64,000 nucleotides of DNA from Desulfobulbaceae bacterium (GCA_026988015.1 JALSMA010000016.1:1-64000), one strand, 5' to 3'. Shown: positions 35,854 through 45,291, numbered from the stretch's first letter. The notes: generated by a model from the letters alone, not told the origin. Numbers and translations: made by a program.

Positions 35854-35881
35854 TTTATAGCAGGATTGTTTCGCTTGTCAA
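35854..35881 (-). promoter_or_regulatory. Sigma70 promoter of the dcw operon
   Basis: On the minus strand TTGACA (35881-35876) and TATAAA (35859-35854) with a 16-base spacer, a near-consensus pair. Transcription would start near 35847, just before the first GTGG box and about 45 bases before mraZ. Confidence 0.75.
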
Positions 35882-36314
35882 GAAATTTCACCAAAATTCA
35901 CATGGGATTCAGGGGGGTTATAACGAGGCCGCCAGGGCACTCCATATGGTAGACAGCAGGAGTATCACCACAACAGCTTGCGGCAACAGGACAGTAGCGT
36001 AGGGAAGAAGAAGACCGTTCCGCAATGACAATACCGCCGAACATGCTGATAATACGGAATGATTAAAAACGTGAAAAAAAACGTGTTCACTCTAAAAAGA
36101 AGTGAGTGGTGTAAAGTGGGGAGAAGAAACACAGAAAAAAAAACAACAGACATACCCAATGGAATCGGGTCGGAAAAGACAAATTCACAATCACAACTGA
36201 ACAAGGTACCGAAAGGAACAGAAAGGAGGTTGGACAATCAGACGAAAACAGAGAACAATAGCCCCATCAACCAGTTAGACGAAAGCGTTCTTTACCAGGA
36301 CAGGGAGTACTGCA
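35882..36314. other. Gap between panB and the dcw promoter
   Basis: About 430 bases without a credible gene. Frames on both strands are T- or A-rich and low in complexity. On the plus strand 36102-36119 has two more GTGG units ten bases apart, in the opposite orientation to the operator. A terminator for panB is not evident. Confidence 0.4.
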
Positions 36315-37151
36315 TCACAGGCCGAGAAGTTTCCGCAAATCAGATACCGAAGAAAAACTGTGCGCTTCGTCAGGGAAGATGCTGTCACGCACCTCGCTGT
36401 TATAACTGTCTACAGCCTCTTTTATCATGGGGGCCAAACTGCAGTATGACTTCACAAAACTTGGAATAAATTTATCAAACATTCCCAACATATCGTGGGT
36501 CACCAGAACCTGCCCGTCACAACCGTCTCCAGCTCCGATACCTATGGTGGGTATTGCTGTTTCTTCTGAGATAATCTTCCCCAGTTCTCCGGGGATACAT
36601 TCAAGAACAACAGCAAAGGCACCGGCCTCCTCAAGGGCCCTGGCCTCACCGATCATCTTTTTCGCAGATTCAATATCACGCCCCTGTACCTTGTAGCCAC
36701 CCAGCTGCGTAGCAGTCTGCGGGGTAAGACCTATGTGCCCCACAACAGAAATACCTGCCTGAACCAGAGCTCTCACAGTATCACACACCTCAAGACCACC
36801 CTCAAGTTTGACAGCATCACAACCCGCCTCTTTCAGGAAGCGTCCACCATTGAGGATGGCATCCCGCGTACCCGCCTGATAAGAACCAAAGGGCATATCA
36901 CCCACCACAAAAGCGCCGGGTGCACCACGCCGCACAGCTGAAGCATGATGAATCATTTCGTCCATGGTCACAGGGACCGTTGAATCATAGCCCAGCACAA
37001 CCATTCCCAGGGAATCACCCACCAGAAGAACATCCACATCAGCTGCTGCAAGCATGGAGGCCATACCGGCATCATAGGCTGTGAGCATGGTAATCTTCTC
37101 CCCCTTCTTCTTCATGGCAATAATGCCAGCTACTGTCTTGCGTTTCTGCAC
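36315..37151 (-). CDS. panB: 3-methyl-2-oxobutanoate hydroxymethyltransferase
   Basis: 278 residues, the first step of pantothenate (CoA) synthesis, making ketopantoate from 2-oxoisovalerate and methylene-tetrahydrofolate. TIM-barrel signatures: MLTAYDAGMASMLAAADVDVLLVGDSLGMVVLGY near 20-55 (metal aspartate in VGDS), FGSYQ near 107, GHIGLTPQ near 138, and IGIGAGDGCDGQVLV near 200. Initiates at GTG with AGGAGA upstream. It is the last gene of the yebC-ruvCAB-panB run, with only three bases after ruvB. Confidence 0.95.
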   Translation of the reverse strand: MQKRKTVAGIIAMKKKGEKITMLTAYDAGMASMLAAADVDVLLVGDSLGMVVLGYDSTVPVTMDEMIHHASAVRRGAPGAFVVGDMPFGSYQAGTRDAILNGGRFLKEAGCDAVKLEGGLEVCDTVRALVQAGISVVGHIGLTPQTATQLGGYKVQGRDIESAKKMIGEARALEEAGAFAVVLECIPGELGKIISEETAIPTIGIGAGDGCDGQVLVTHDMLGMFDKFIPSFVKSYCSLAPMIKEAVDSYNSEVRDSIFPDEAHSFSSVSDLRKLLGL

Positions 37152-37154
37152 GGC

Positions 37155-38219
37155 TCAGTCTCCTGTATCAAACAGAGTGGGTTGGCGTTTCATATTACCG
37201 GGAAGGGAACGGCCAAAGTGCTCATAGGCTGTCATGGTCGCCATTCGTCCCCGCGGTGTTCGCATTAAAAATCCGGATTGAATCAAAAAAGGCTCATACA
37301 CATCTTCAAGGGTGTTCTTCTCTTCACAGACAACAGTGGCCAGCGTTTCAAGCCCGATTGGCCCTCCTTGAAACTTATCAATGATGGCGAGCATAATGCG
37401 CCGATCCATGTCATCAAGACCAAAGCGATCCACATTGAGCAGATCCAGAGCTTCATCTGCGACCTTTGCAGTCACCGATGGATGACTGCAAACTTCGGCA
37501 AAGTCGCGAACCCTGCGCAGCAGCCTGTTGGCTATTCGGGGAGTGCCACGAGACCTGCGGCCAAGTTCCAGTGCTCCCTCAGGGTCGACCTTCATGCCGA
37601 GGATGGTAGCTGACCGTTCAATAATGCGGACCAGTTCTTCAGGCTCGTAGAGTTCAAGACGAAGAATCACCCCAAAACGGTCACGCAGTGGAGGGGTCAG
37701 CAGACCGGTTCTGGTGGTGGCTCCAACAAGAGTAAATCGCGGCAGATCCATTTTCACTGACCGGGCCCCCGGCCCCTGACCAATGATAAGATCCAGTTGA
37801 AAATCCTCCATTGCAGGGTAGAGAATCTCCTCCACCGCATGATTCAAGCGATGAATCTCATCAATAAAGAGAACATCCCCTTCCTGAAGACTGGTGAGAA
37901 TGGCTGCGAGATCTCCCTGCCGCTCAATAACCGGACCGGAAGTTACCTTGATCCCTGCCCCCATTTCATTGGCTATAATATAGGAAAGCGTGGTTTTTCC
38001 AAGCCCCGGATAACCATGAAAGAGAACATGATCTAGAGCTTCACCCCGCGCCCTGGCAGCCCGTATAAAGATATCCAGGCTCTTACGCAGCTGCTCCTGC
38101 CCCACATATTCATTAAGGCTTTTGGGTCTGAGCGCGTGATCCGGCGCAAACAGCTCTTCCCGTACAGGCACTGGTGCTACAAGTCTGTCGTTGGCTTTGA
38201 TTTCTTCTTCAAAGTTCAT
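37155..38219 (-). CDS. ruvB: Holliday junction branch migration helicase RuvB
   Basis: 354 residues. AAA+ motor that drives branch migration with Ruv[20 protein letters not shown] opens the domain; Walker A is [10 protein letters not shown] near 69, Walker [10 protein letters not shown] near 115, sensor 1 [10 protein letters not shown] near 165, arginine finger region PLRDRFG, followed by the winged-helix C-terminus (PRGRMAT). The start overlaps the ruvA stop by four bases (ATGC/TGA type overlap). Confidence 0.96.
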   Translation of the reverse strand: MNFEEEIKANDRLVAPVPVREELFAPDHALRPKSLNEYVGQEQLRKSLDIFIRAARARGEALDHVLFHGYPGLGKTTLSYIIANEMGAGIKVTSGPVIERQGDLAAILTSLQEGDVLFIDEIHRLNHAVEEILYPAMEDFQLDLIIGQGPGARSVKMDLPRFTLVGATTRTGLLTPPLRDRFGVILRLELYEPEELVRIIERSATILGMKVDPEGALELGRRSRGTPRIANRLLRRVRDFAEVCSHPSVTAKVADEALDLLNVDRFGLDDMDRRIMLAIIDKFQGGPIGLETLATVVCEEKNTLEDVYEPFLIQSGFLMRTPRGRMATMTAYEHFGRSLPGNMKRQPTLFDTGD

Positions 38220-38836
38220 GCAAGTGCCCGCAGTCCTTCCCGAATAAGTTCTTCGACCTTCATAGAGTGAAACGCTTCATTGCCGAGTCGACTTTTCACC
38301 TGCCCTAGGGCCTCAGCTGCAACATTTTCAGGATAACCGAGGTTGACAAGGGCAGACAAAGCATCACCAAGGGCAGCATTACCTTCTGACTCCGCAGGAG
38401 GTTCCCCCGACAGTTCAGCTGTAGCCGTCTGCAGATCTCCGACCTTATCTTTGAGCTCCATACAAAGCCTCTCCGCCGTCTTTTTACCCACCCCTGAAAT
38501 GGTGGTCAGGGCCTTTACATCCTCCATAGAGATCGCCCGACAGAGGACATCAACCTGCATCCCAGACAAGACGGCCAGGGCGAGTTTAGGGCCAATTCCG
38601 GAAACGGTCTTCAGGGTGAGAAACATCTCTTTCTCCACACGCTCCCCAAAACCGAACAGAACAATGGCATCTTCACGCACATTGGTATGAATGTGAAGAA
38701 ATACATCCCCCCCTTTTTCCGGCAGGCGCGAAAGGCCTTCAGTGGACAAAAAAACCTCATAACCGACACCATTCACATCAACTATACATCTATCTGCTGC
38801 AATATACTGAATTTTTCCGGTGAGTGATGCGATCAT
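38216..38836 (-). CDS. ruvA: Holliday junction DNA-binding protein RuvA
   Basis: 206 residues. OB-fold start [12 protein letters not shown], tandem helix-hairpin-helix motifs ([14 protein letters not shown] and [17 protein letters not shown]), a flexible linker, and the C-terminal domain III ([19 protein letters not shown]) that contacts RuvB. Lies between ruvC and ruvB. Confidence 0.95.
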   Translation of the reverse strand: MIASLTGKIQYIAADRCIVDVNGVGYEVFLSTEGLSRLPEKGGDVFLHIHTNVREDAIVLFGFGERVEKEMFLTLKTVSGIGPKLALAVLSGMQVDVLCRAISMEDVKALTTISGVGKKTAERLCMELKDKVGDLQTATAELSGEPPAESEGNAALGDALSALVNLGYPENVAAEALGQVKSRLGNEAFHSMKVEELIREGLRALA

Positions 38837-38848
38837 AACATTCGACTT

Positions 38849-39328
38849 TTATACAAGTTGATGGTTGGCATGGCAGATTGCTACTGCAAGTGCATCGGCA
38901 GCATCACTACTGGGCTCTGCCGAAAGTCCAAGAAGAGCCTTTATCATGTGCTGCACCTGAGCTTTTTCGGCCTGCCCATACCCCACAACTGCTCGCTTAA
39001 CCTTCTTAGCGCTGTAATCATTGACCCCCAGCCCGTTCTGCATGGCCGCCACCACAGCAGCGCCCCTTGCCTGGCCAAGTTTAAGTGCCGCTCCGGCATT
39101 TCTGGCCATAAACACCTCTTCCACGGCGGCCACATCAGGATTATGAAGCTGTATTACCTCGTTGATACCTTCAAAGATCTCGTTAAGACGATTTGCAAGT
39201 GGATAGCTCACCGTTGTTTTGATAACTCCGCAGGACACAAAAGCCACTGTCCCTACTCCGGAATCAACGATACCATAGCCGGTGATTCGGGAGCCGGGGT
39301 CAATCCCCAGGATGCGCTGCACCTGCAT
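38849..39328 (-). CDS. ruvC: Holliday junction resolvase RuvC
   Basis: 159 residues. RNase H-fold endonuclease resolving Holliday junctions. The acidic catalytic residues are visible: the first aspartate in LGIDPGSRITGYG, glutamate in AAVEEVFMARN near 68, and the C-terminal DAADALAVAICH. GGGGGA lies before the ATG, eight bases after the yebC stop. Confidence 0.95.
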   Translation of the reverse strand: MQVQRILGIDPGSRITGYGIVDSGVGTVAFVSCGVIKTTVSYPLANRLNEIFEGINEVIQLHNPDVAAVEEVFMARNAGAALKLGQARGAAVVAAMQNGLGVNDYSAKKVKRAVVGYGQAEKAQVQHMIKALLGLSAEPSSDAADALAVAICHANHQLV

Positions 39329-39336
39329 TCGTCCCC

Positions 39337-40086
39337 CTACGATAACTGCTCCATCAGCTCATCATTGATATCAAAGTTAGCATGGATATTCTGAACATCA
39401 TCATGGCCTTCGAGGCTGTCGAGGAGCTTCAAAAGAGCCTTGGCAGGCTTCTCTTCAGTAACCTCAACAATGGTCTGGGGAATCATGGTAAGAGATGCCT
39501 CAACAAAGGTGACCCCGGCCTTCTCAAGACCATCACGAACCTCATCAAAGTCTTCAGGTGCTGTAACCACCTGAAAATTACCTTCCTCTTCCAACACATC
39601 ATCAGCACCCGCCTCGATGGCCAGGTCCATGAGTTCTTCTTCGCTGGTACCGGATTTATCCACCAGGATCACGCCCTTCTTATCAAACATATAGGCAACA
39701 CATCCGGACTCTCCGAGGTTACCACCACTTTTGGCAAAATAGTGACGAATGTCCGCAACTGTACGATTCCTGTTATCAGTCATACACTCCACAAGAATAG
39801 CCACGCCCCCGGGACCGTAGCCCTCATAGAGGATCTCATCATACACTTCACCCTCAATCTCGCCAGTTCCTTTCTTAATGGCCCTAATGATATTGTCCTT
39901 GGGCATATTTTCTGAGCGGGCGGTGGCAATGGCACTGCGAAGCCGTGGGTTACCATCGGGATCTCCGCCACCCATTCGAGCTGCCACGGTGATTTCTTTT
40001 ATAAGACGGGTAAAAATCTTTCCACGCCTAGCATCAGCCGCCCCTTTTTTATGCTTTATATTGGCCCACTTGGAATGTCCTGACAT
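39337..40086 (-). CDS. yebC: YebC/TACO1-family probable transcriptional or translational regulator
   Basis: 249 residues. [26 protein letters not shown] opens the typical YebC protein, with [13 protein letters not shown] near 65 and [24 protein letters not shown] near 90. Family members bind DNA near ruvC in some bacteria; recent work on relatives points to relief of ribosome stalling. Its position upstream of ruvCAB is common. AGAAGGAAGATATT precedes the start. Confidence 0.93.
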   Translation of the reverse strand: MSGHSKWANIKHKKGAADARRGKIFTRLIKEITVAARMGGGDPDGNPRLRSAIATARSENMPKDNIIRAIKKGTGEIEGEVYDEILYEGYGPGGVAILVECMTDNRNRTVADIRHYFAKSGGNLGESGCVAYMFDKKGVILVDKSGTSEEELMDLAIEAGADDVLEEEGNFQVVTAPEDFDEVRDGLEKAGVTFVEASLTMIPQTIVEVTEEKPAKALLKLLDSLEGHDDVQNIHANFDINDELMEQLS

Positions 40087-40140
40087 AATATCTTCCTTCT
40101 TTTCTATAAAAAAACGTTTGGAACAGCTAGTTTAGTGTCC

Positions 40141-40264
40141 CTTGAATCCGTGACAGCTCCGCGAATGCCTTTTCAATAAGATACCGAAACACAAAAAAAA
40201 ATCAGCAATTAGATATGCAAAAAAACACTCTTCTCCCTTCGGGGTTTGCTGTCACCACATTCTG
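40141..40264. repeat. Possible inverted-repeat element upstream of yebC
   Basis: CTTGAATCCGTGACAGC at 40141-40157 resembles the repeat at 40913-40929, and GCTGTCAC at 40249-40256 is the exact complement of its inner GTGACAGC. The block fills the gap between rlmE and yebC. No open frame. Confidence 0.35.
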
Positions 40265-40284
40265 CTCCCGAAGTCATCACCACC

Positions 40285-40884
40285 TTATTTACCACGAAAG
40301 CCCATTCCCAGGACAAACACCTCGCGACTCTCCACCCTGGAACTTTTGGGTTTAACGGTTTTCACCTTATCAAATAGCTCTCCTGCCTCTTTTACAAACT
40401 CCGGATAATCCTCCCCCTGGAATGCCTTGCAGTAATAATTTCCTTTCGGGAGCAGGAGTTCTGAAGCAAGCGCCAGGGTTTGACGTACCAGTATCATTGA
40501 CTGCTGATGATCCGCCCAGCGATTGCCCGTGGTTCGAGGTGCAAGATCTGATATCAACACCCGGAAGGCGGGCCTAATCTTCCGCACCTCAACAATCATC
40601 TCAGGTTTCATAATATTGTGGCGCAACCAGATTATTTCAGAACCACCACTCCTGGGAGATGCTTCAACTTCCTGAATATCAACACCAACCACTATTCCCT
40701 TTTCACCAACCACTTCAGAAGCATACAGCGACCAACTGCCGGGACAGCAGCCAAGGTCAAGGACAGAATCACCACGTCGAATAAACTTATGTTTATTCAA
40801 TGCTTCTTCAAGTTTATAAACAGACCTCGCAGGGTACTTGTTCTTTTTGGCCTTTTTGTAATAAAAATCTTTTACCTTTCGCAC
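40285..40884 (-). CDS. rlmE: 23S rRNA 2'-O-methyltransferase (RlmE/FtsJ family)
   Basis: 199 residues. SAM-dependent methylation of U2552 in 23S rRNA in E. coli. KKAKKNKYPARSVYKLEE at the start, the SAM motif VLDLGCCPGSWSLYASE near 42, VGVDIQEV, SDLAPRTTGNRWADHQQS near 110 with the catalytic aspartate, and KAFQGEDYPEF with the catalytic lysine near 154. The K-D-K-E tetrad looks intact (lysine in YKLEE). Initiation is GTG with AGAGGC upstream. Confidence 0.92.
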   Translation of the reverse strand: MRKVKDFYYKKAKKNKYPARSVYKLEEALNKHKFIRRGDSVLDLGCCPGSWSLYASEVVGEKGIVVGVDIQEVEASPRSGGSEIIWLRHNIMKPEMIVEVRKIRPAFRVLISDLAPRTTGNRWADHQQSMILVRQTLALASELLLPKGNYYCKAFQGEDYPEFVKEAGELFDKVKTVKPKSSRVESREVFVLGMGFRGK

Positions 40885-41231
40885 ACTGCCTCTACTCTCT
40901 ATCTAAGTTTATCCTGAATCCGTGACGGCTTTATGAATTTTACTCCGGTCAGCATATTGATCTGTCATCGTAAAAACAATAACAAGCAGACCCCAAAAAG
41001 CTAACCTCTGCACCATGCATACCCGTTGCTGCCAATACCTCGAGGTCCTGTTTGAGTGCCCTGTCACAGCTACTGTTGTCAGCTCGCTAAAAAAACTGCC
41101 GCCACAACCAGTAAACACTCAGGCACCCACAATCATAAAAGCAGAATAAAATCTATATGGTTCACCACTTTTTAGCGTACTATGGCACCTTTGACAAGGC
41201 AGAATTGACTCGCCCCGGACACTAGTTGATT
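40885..41231. other. Non-coding gap with one repeat copy
   Basis: About 350 bases between the CCA-adding-family gene and rlmE. It contains CCTGAATCCGTGACGGC at 40913-40929, the clearest copy of a repeat found in several gaps of this window. The rest has no convincing frame, hairpin or RNA gene. Confidence 0.4.
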
Positions 41232-42752
41232 TCAGCAGCCGGGATCCATGGATTCCAACGTTTCTTTCACCCAGAGTAATGCCTCTTCCCGACTCCGTAC
41301 CTCCCCCTCCACCTGTACCAACTGCAAACCGTCTAGTATTTTTGAAAACTCCGGTCCCGGTTGCAGTCCAAATTGTTCGATGAGATCTTTTCCTGTCACT
41401 AGCCGCGGTCCGTGAAGAGCAGGTTCAATATCTTTTCGGTACGTTTCAAGCACCTCACAGAGCAGTTCCCCAAGCTCCTCTTCCATGGCAGCAGGCCTTG
41501 CATCCCCTTTCCCGGCAAGACTGTCTGCCATGGCAAGAAAGAAGAGTCCGATAAGATCGTCTTTTGCCCGTTTAGCAAGTTTCAGACAGGCCTTTTTACT
41601 GAGTCCCTGCTTACGCCGTACATTGCAGAGATGAAAGGGATGCATATGCATCTCAGTCAAAGAGGCTACCCGCTCCCGTTTTTCATTAGCCCAGCGCAGA
41701 TCACGGCCAAGTTTCACTACCAGATCCCTGCCGATCCCGTCATGATTGTAAAAGGTGATACGCCCTCCCTTGTCCTTCCGAATTTTCCTGGTTGCTGGTT
41801 TACCCAGATCATGGAGCAGAGCTCCCCATTTCAGCACTTCTACCATCCCCGGTCTCTTCATGTATTCGCGGAGCAGCGCTTCACACTGTGGATAGTAGAA
41901 CTCCGGGTTTTCAAGAATCTTTTCCATATTGGCAAGGGCTGCAAGGCTGTGACCGAAGACATCCAGGTGATGAGATTCCGGCTGGCTGAGCCCCACTCCG
42001 GCCCTTAGAGCCGGAATAATCTGAAACAACAATCCGGAGTCTGCCATTCCACTTATCACCTGATGCGCACGACTGGAAGCCATAATAAGATCCATCTCAT
42101 AGCTGACCCGTTCCACCGAAACCCGGGTAAGGGATGCGACATTATCCCTGATTGCAGTAAGTGTTTCAGGAGTCAGCGCAAAACCAAAACGTGCCCATAA
42201 ACGATAACCGCGCAACATCCGCAGTGGGTCATCAGTAAAAGCATCAGGGCAAACACTCAACACGCCATTCCGCAGATCCTCCATCCCCCCAAGGGGATCT
42301 ATAATCTCAAGGGCCAGGGATGGATCCATAAAAGAGCAGAAGCTGATCCCAAGCGCATTAAGAGTAAAGTCCCGCATGGACAGATCTTCAACGATCGTCC
42401 CTGCCCCCAGACGGAAACTTGAAAAATCAATGGTCAACCCTTTCCAGACCACCCTGCCGGCATCCTCCTCGGCAGTTCCAAGCGGCACAAAAGTCCCCCC
42501 CTGCAGTTTCTGTATCAAGAAACGACAACAATGAACCGCATCTGAGTCTATGGTGAAATCCAGATCATTGGGACGTCTCTGTAACAGCCAGTCACGAACC
42601 GTCCCTCCCACCAGATACATATCCCGACCGACTTCTTCAGCAACAGAGTTCAGGGCCTCAAAAAGTTCGGGAGGATAATCAGCCCTGTGATTGCGTAACA
42701 CCTCAATATCACCTGAAAGCATGGACTCTTCTCTTTTCTTTTCAGTATTCAT
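41232..42752 (-). CDS. CCA-adding / poly(A) polymerase family nucleotidyltransferase with HD domain
   Basis: 506 residues. Class II nucleotidyltransferase head: MYLVGGTVRDWLLQRRPNDLDFTID near 40-64 with the DxD metal pair, then DFTLNALGISF and DDPLRMLRGYRLWARFGF. From about 255 an HD-type region follows (LLHDLGKPATRKIRKDKGGRITFYNHDGIG near 310-340) as in bacterial tRNA nucleotidyltransferases with phosphatase/phosphodiesterase domain. It most likely repairs or adds the 3' CCA of tRNA; a poly(A) polymerase or A-adding-only role cannot be excluded from sequence alone. An alternative start is the ATG at 42722, which has a slightly better purine run. Confidence 0.82.
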   Translation of the reverse strand: MNTEKKREESMLSGDIEVLRNHRADYPPELFEALNSVAEEVGRDMYLVGGTVRDWLLQRRPNDLDFTIDSDAVHCCRFLIQKLQGGTFVPLGTAEEDAGRVVWKGLTIDFSSFRLGAGTIVEDLSMRDFTLNALGISFCSFMDPSLALEIIDPLGGMEDLRNGVLSVCPDAFTDDPLRMLRGYRLWARFGFALTPETLTAIRDNVASLTRVSVERVSYEMDLIMASSRAHQVISGMADSGLLFQIIPALRAGVGLSQPESHHLDVFGHSLAALANMEKILENPEFYYPQCEALLREYMKRPGMVEVLKWGALLHDLGKPATRKIRKDKGGRITFYNHDGIGRDLVVKLGRDLRWANEKRERVASLTEMHMHPFHLCNVRRKQGLSKKACLKLAKRAKDDLIGLFFLAMADSLAGKGDARPAAMEEELGELLCEVLETYRKDIEPALHGPRLVTGKDLIEQFGLQPGPEFSKILDGLQLVQVEGEVRSREEALLWVKETLESMDPGC

Positions 42753-42846
42753 GTTTATAATAAAAACAGTTTTCTCGTAAGACTCTTGCCATCATTGTAT
42801 AAGCTTACCACTAAAGATAAAATACCAAACACAAAATTACATAACC

Positions 42847-43344
42847 ATGGACACTCCCACCCAGCGCATTCTCAAAATCGGCAAGGCAACTATTGGTCTT
42901 ATTGGTCTGGACATAGCCTTAAACAAGGCTCTGGCCGAAAAAATCGACGTGGAGGATGTCTCCGATTTTCTCTTTCTTCGGATCAAAAAACAAAATTATA
43001 TTCCCAGCGGAATGGCAGAAAAATATAAGGCAGCACTGGAACGAGAGTACAGAAAACTACTTGGGGAAGATATTGCTGACGACGGCACACTGATCATCAG
43101 GATATTCGGAACCGGTTGTATTACCTGTAACAGCCTGCGGGATGAAGTAATTGATGCCATGATGAAGGCCGGTATCGCTGCCGACATCGACATGGTCCAT
43201 GAACCCGATGAAATAGGCCGGCACGGGATCACCGCAACCCCGGCTCTGATGATCAATGGTGATGTGAAGATTGCCGGAATCCACCCCACGCCTGTGCAGC
43301 TCGAAGGGTGGCTTCTTGAAGCCGGGGCCAGACAGAATGACTGA
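42847..43344 (+). CDS. Thioredoxin-fold redox protein with N-terminal helical domain
   Basis: 165 residues. The first ~75 form a separate helical domain (GLIGLDIALNKALAEK ... VEDVSDFLFLRIKKQNYIP) rich in charge; the rest is a small thioredoxin fold of the archaeal-mini-thioredoxin type: IRIFGTGCITCNSL with the redox pair C91-x-x-C94, then the cis-proline segment ITATPALMING near 130. No signal peptide, so cytosolic. Its stop overlaps the start of the dihydrouridine synthase, so the two are coupled. The electron donor and target are unknown. Confidence 0.75.
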   Translation: MDTPTQRILKIGKATIGLIGLDIALNKALAEKIDVEDVSDFLFLRIKKQNYIPSGMAEKYKAALEREYRKLLGEDIADDGTLIIRIFGTGCITCNSLRDEVIDAMMKAGIAADIDMVHEPDEIGRHGITATPALMINGDVKIAGIHPTPVQLEGWLLEAGARQND

Positions 43345-44272
43345 GACGACGGAGCTGATCCTGGCACCAATCCGCGGTATTACCGATTGCCATTTTCGCA
43401 CTATTTTCCAAAACTATTTCCCGGGGTTTGACTCTGCCCTGGCCCCTTTTATCAACCCCCAGCGCAGCTCTTCTTTTCAACCAAAACATCTTTTAGATGT
43501 TCTGCCGGAAAACAACCTTGAGCTCCCCATAATCCCTCAACTCCTGCACACCAATCCTGATGAATTTCTCTTTCTTGCCCACCGCCTTCTAAATCTGGGT
43601 TACAAAGAGGTGAACTGGAACCTTGGCTGCCCGGCCCCCATGGTCACAAAAAAACAAAGGGGTTCTGGGCTATTGCCCTTTCCCAACAGGATACTCTCCT
43701 TTCTGGATCAGGTTATTCCGAAACTTGGCCTCAAACTCTCTATTAAAACCCGCCTTGGGTACGAAAACCCCCATGAAATTTTTGAACTCCTGCCACAACT
43801 GGATCAATACCCGCTTGCAGAAATAATCATCCATGGTCGATTGGGCTGCCAGATGTACAGAGGCGAGGTTGACAAGGACAGTTTTGCCCGCTGTCTGGAT
43901 CTAAGCGACCATATAATAGTATACAATGGGGATATAACGACAAAAGAAACTTTCAGAGAACTGCAACAGCTGTTTCCTGCAGTACACAGATGGATGATTG
44001 GTCGAGGAGCACTTGCCAGCCCTTTTCTACCGGGTGAAATAAAGGGCATAACTGTTTCAGACTCACAAAAGCAGTTAAGGGAGTTTCACCATGAACTCTA
44101 CTGTTGCTACAGAGAACTTCTTGACGGCCCGGCACATCTTCTAGGCCGGATGAAACAGCTCTGGGTTCATCTCGCCGACTCGTTCCCGCCACAACAAAAG
44201 GTCTGGAAAAAAATAAAAAAATGCCGAACCGAAAATAAGTACCTGGAGCTGATAGAATCACTTTTGAGATAA
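43337..44272 (+). CDS. tRNA-dihydrouridine synthase family protein
   Basis: 311 residues from the ATG at 43337, which overlaps the thioredoxin-like gene by eight bases. FMN-dependent reduction of uridines in tRNA. Signatures: LAPIRGITDCHFR at the start, VNWNLGCPAPMVTKKQRGSGLL near 90-110 with the catalytic cysteine, SIKTRLGYENP, IIIHGRLGCQMYRGEV near 165 and YNGDI. The sequence resembles the shorter DusC-like branch. Conserved sequence begins right at residue 8, so the upstream in-frame codons are not part of it. Confidence 0.88.
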   Translation: MTETTELILAPIRGITDCHFRTIFQNYFPGFDSALAPFINPQRSSSFQPKHLLDVLPENNLELPIIPQLLHTNPDEFLFLAHRLLNLGYKEVNWNLGCPAPMVTKKQRGSGLLPFPNRILSFLDQVIPKLGLKLSIKTRLGYENPHEIFELLPQLDQYPLAEIIIHGRLGCQMYRGEVDKDSFARCLDLSDHIIVYNGDITTKETFRELQQLFPAVHRWMIGRGALASPFLPGEIKGITVSDSQKQLREFHHELYCCYRELLDGPAHLLGRMKQLWVHLADSFPPQQKVWKKIKKCRTENKYLELIESLLR

Positions 44273-44275
44273 ACT

Positions 44276-44399
44276 CTGAATCCGCGATATTTTATAGTAA
44301 TGTAGCCCGTTTTTTCCAAACATACCTGGCTATACATTCCACCTTTGCATTCCAAGGTATTACCTGAGCAAACTATCTCGGAGCCGTCACGAAATCAGG
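44276..44399. repeat. Inverted-repeat element, CTGAATCCG family
   Basis: Left end CTGAATCCGCGA (44276-44287); right end GCCGTCACGAAATCAGG (44383-44399), whose complement CCTGATTTCGTGACGGC matches 13 of 17 bases of the 40913 copy. About 124 bases long, filling the gap between two convergent genes. An inner segment around 44325-44370 (ATTCCACC...ATTCCAAGG) hints at internal repeats. Confidence 0.45.
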
Positions 44400-44406
44400 A
44401 AAAGTA

Positions 44407-45291
44407 TCAGGCTAGGAGGGAATCAGAATATTCAGCACCCTCCTCAATCCCCGCCCCGTCCCACACAACGCAACGACGCAGAATGGCCTGTTCCGGCATT
44501 TTAACCTTTCCAACGCAACACCAGTCTTCAAACAGCACGGAGCAGCTGGCACTGGCCGGATTTACGACAACAGAGCCTTTTATGGTGGTTGAGAACTCAG
44601 GCCACAGAGGGATTTCTTTTTTTAGCAATTTTCCGTGCAAAGCAAGATAATCCTCCACTGTCCCCATATCCGTCCAGGAACAGTCGTCTACCCGGTGCAC
44701 GGAAATGCTCTCACCCTTCTCCACAAGCAGATCCCGGTATCTGTCAATGATGGAGCACTCCAAACCAGGAGGGATGGTCTCCAATACCCACGGTTCCAGA
44801 ACATGGAGTCCGGTAAAAGCCAGCAGCGCCCCTGGCTTCTTCATTTCACCAAAGCCTGTCACAAAGCCGCCAACTGCAGAAACCTTGTTAAATCGTGGAT
44901 AATCGTGCATAGCCATGGTCACAGCAGAACGATTAACCAGATGCTCCCGATAAAGCTCAGTATAGTCAACACTGTGATAGATATCCCCGTTGGTCACCAG
45001 CAGAGGTTCGTCCTGGAGCTGTGACAGTGCCATCCGCAATCCACCACCGGTACCCAGTACAGTATCTTCTTCCTGAACAGTCACTCCCGGGATACCTCTG
45101 ACTGCATCGATGATCTGCTCTCTCAGATAATGACAGTTCACAATAATACGTTCAAAACCGCTGGCTTTCAGGTGACGGATGGTAAGCAGCAAGAGCGGGT
45201 CATTCAGGAGGGGAAAGAGCGGCTTGGGGCGAAGCTCTGTATAAGGAAGCAGCCGGGTACCAAAACCGGCGGCCAGTATCATTGCCTGCAT
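44407..45291 (-). CDS. Sugar-1-phosphate nucleotidyltransferase (MurU-like)
   Basis: 294 residues. Rossmann-type nucleotidyltransferase: MQAMILAAGFGTRLLPYTELRPKPLFPL at the N-terminus with the signature G-x-G-T-R-(x)n-P-K-P, TGGGLRMAL near 80, NGDIYHSVDY near 101, WTDMGTVEDYLAL near 207, then a short left-handed beta-helix-like tail. Relatives include MurNAc-1-phosphate uridylyltransferase (MurU) and mannose-1-phosphate guanylyltransferases. A cell-wall recycling role is suggested by a NamZ-type gene in the same operon, but the sugar cannot be read from sequence. Confidence 0.75.
   Translation of the reverse strand: MQAMILAAGFGTRLLPYTELRPKPLFPLLNDPLLLLTIRHLKASGFERIIVNCHYLREQIIDAVRGIPGVTVQEEDTVLGTGGGLRMALSQLQDEPLLVTNGDIYHSVDYTELYREHLVNRSAVTMAMHDYPRFNKVSAVGGFVTGFGEMKKPGALLAFTGLHVLEPWVLETIPPGLECSIIDRYRDLLVEKGESISVHRVDDCSWTDMGTVEDYLALHGKLLKKEIPLWPEFSTTIKGSVVVNPASASCSVLFEDWCCVGKVKMPEQAILRRCVVWDGAGIEEGAEYSDSLLA

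Noticed and set aside
36102-36119. Two GTGG units ten bases apart on the plus strand, possible second MraZ site
   Set aside because: Opposite orientation and more than 250 bases from the dcw promoter; only two short units, easily chance.
35965-36237. A 90-codon minus-strand frame, very hydrophobic, upstream of mraZ
   Set aside because: Its hydrophobic look comes from T-rich DNA; many Phe, Cys and rare residues, no Shine-Dalgarno, and no family resemblance.
36059-36469. A 136-codon plus-strand frame
   Set aside because: Runs antisense into the 3' end of panB, low-complexity lysine/asparagine composition, no recognisable domain.
40909-41118. A 69-codon minus-strand frame in the gap before rlmE
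   Set aside because: Overlaps a dispersed repeat and shows no coding-like codon use or homology.
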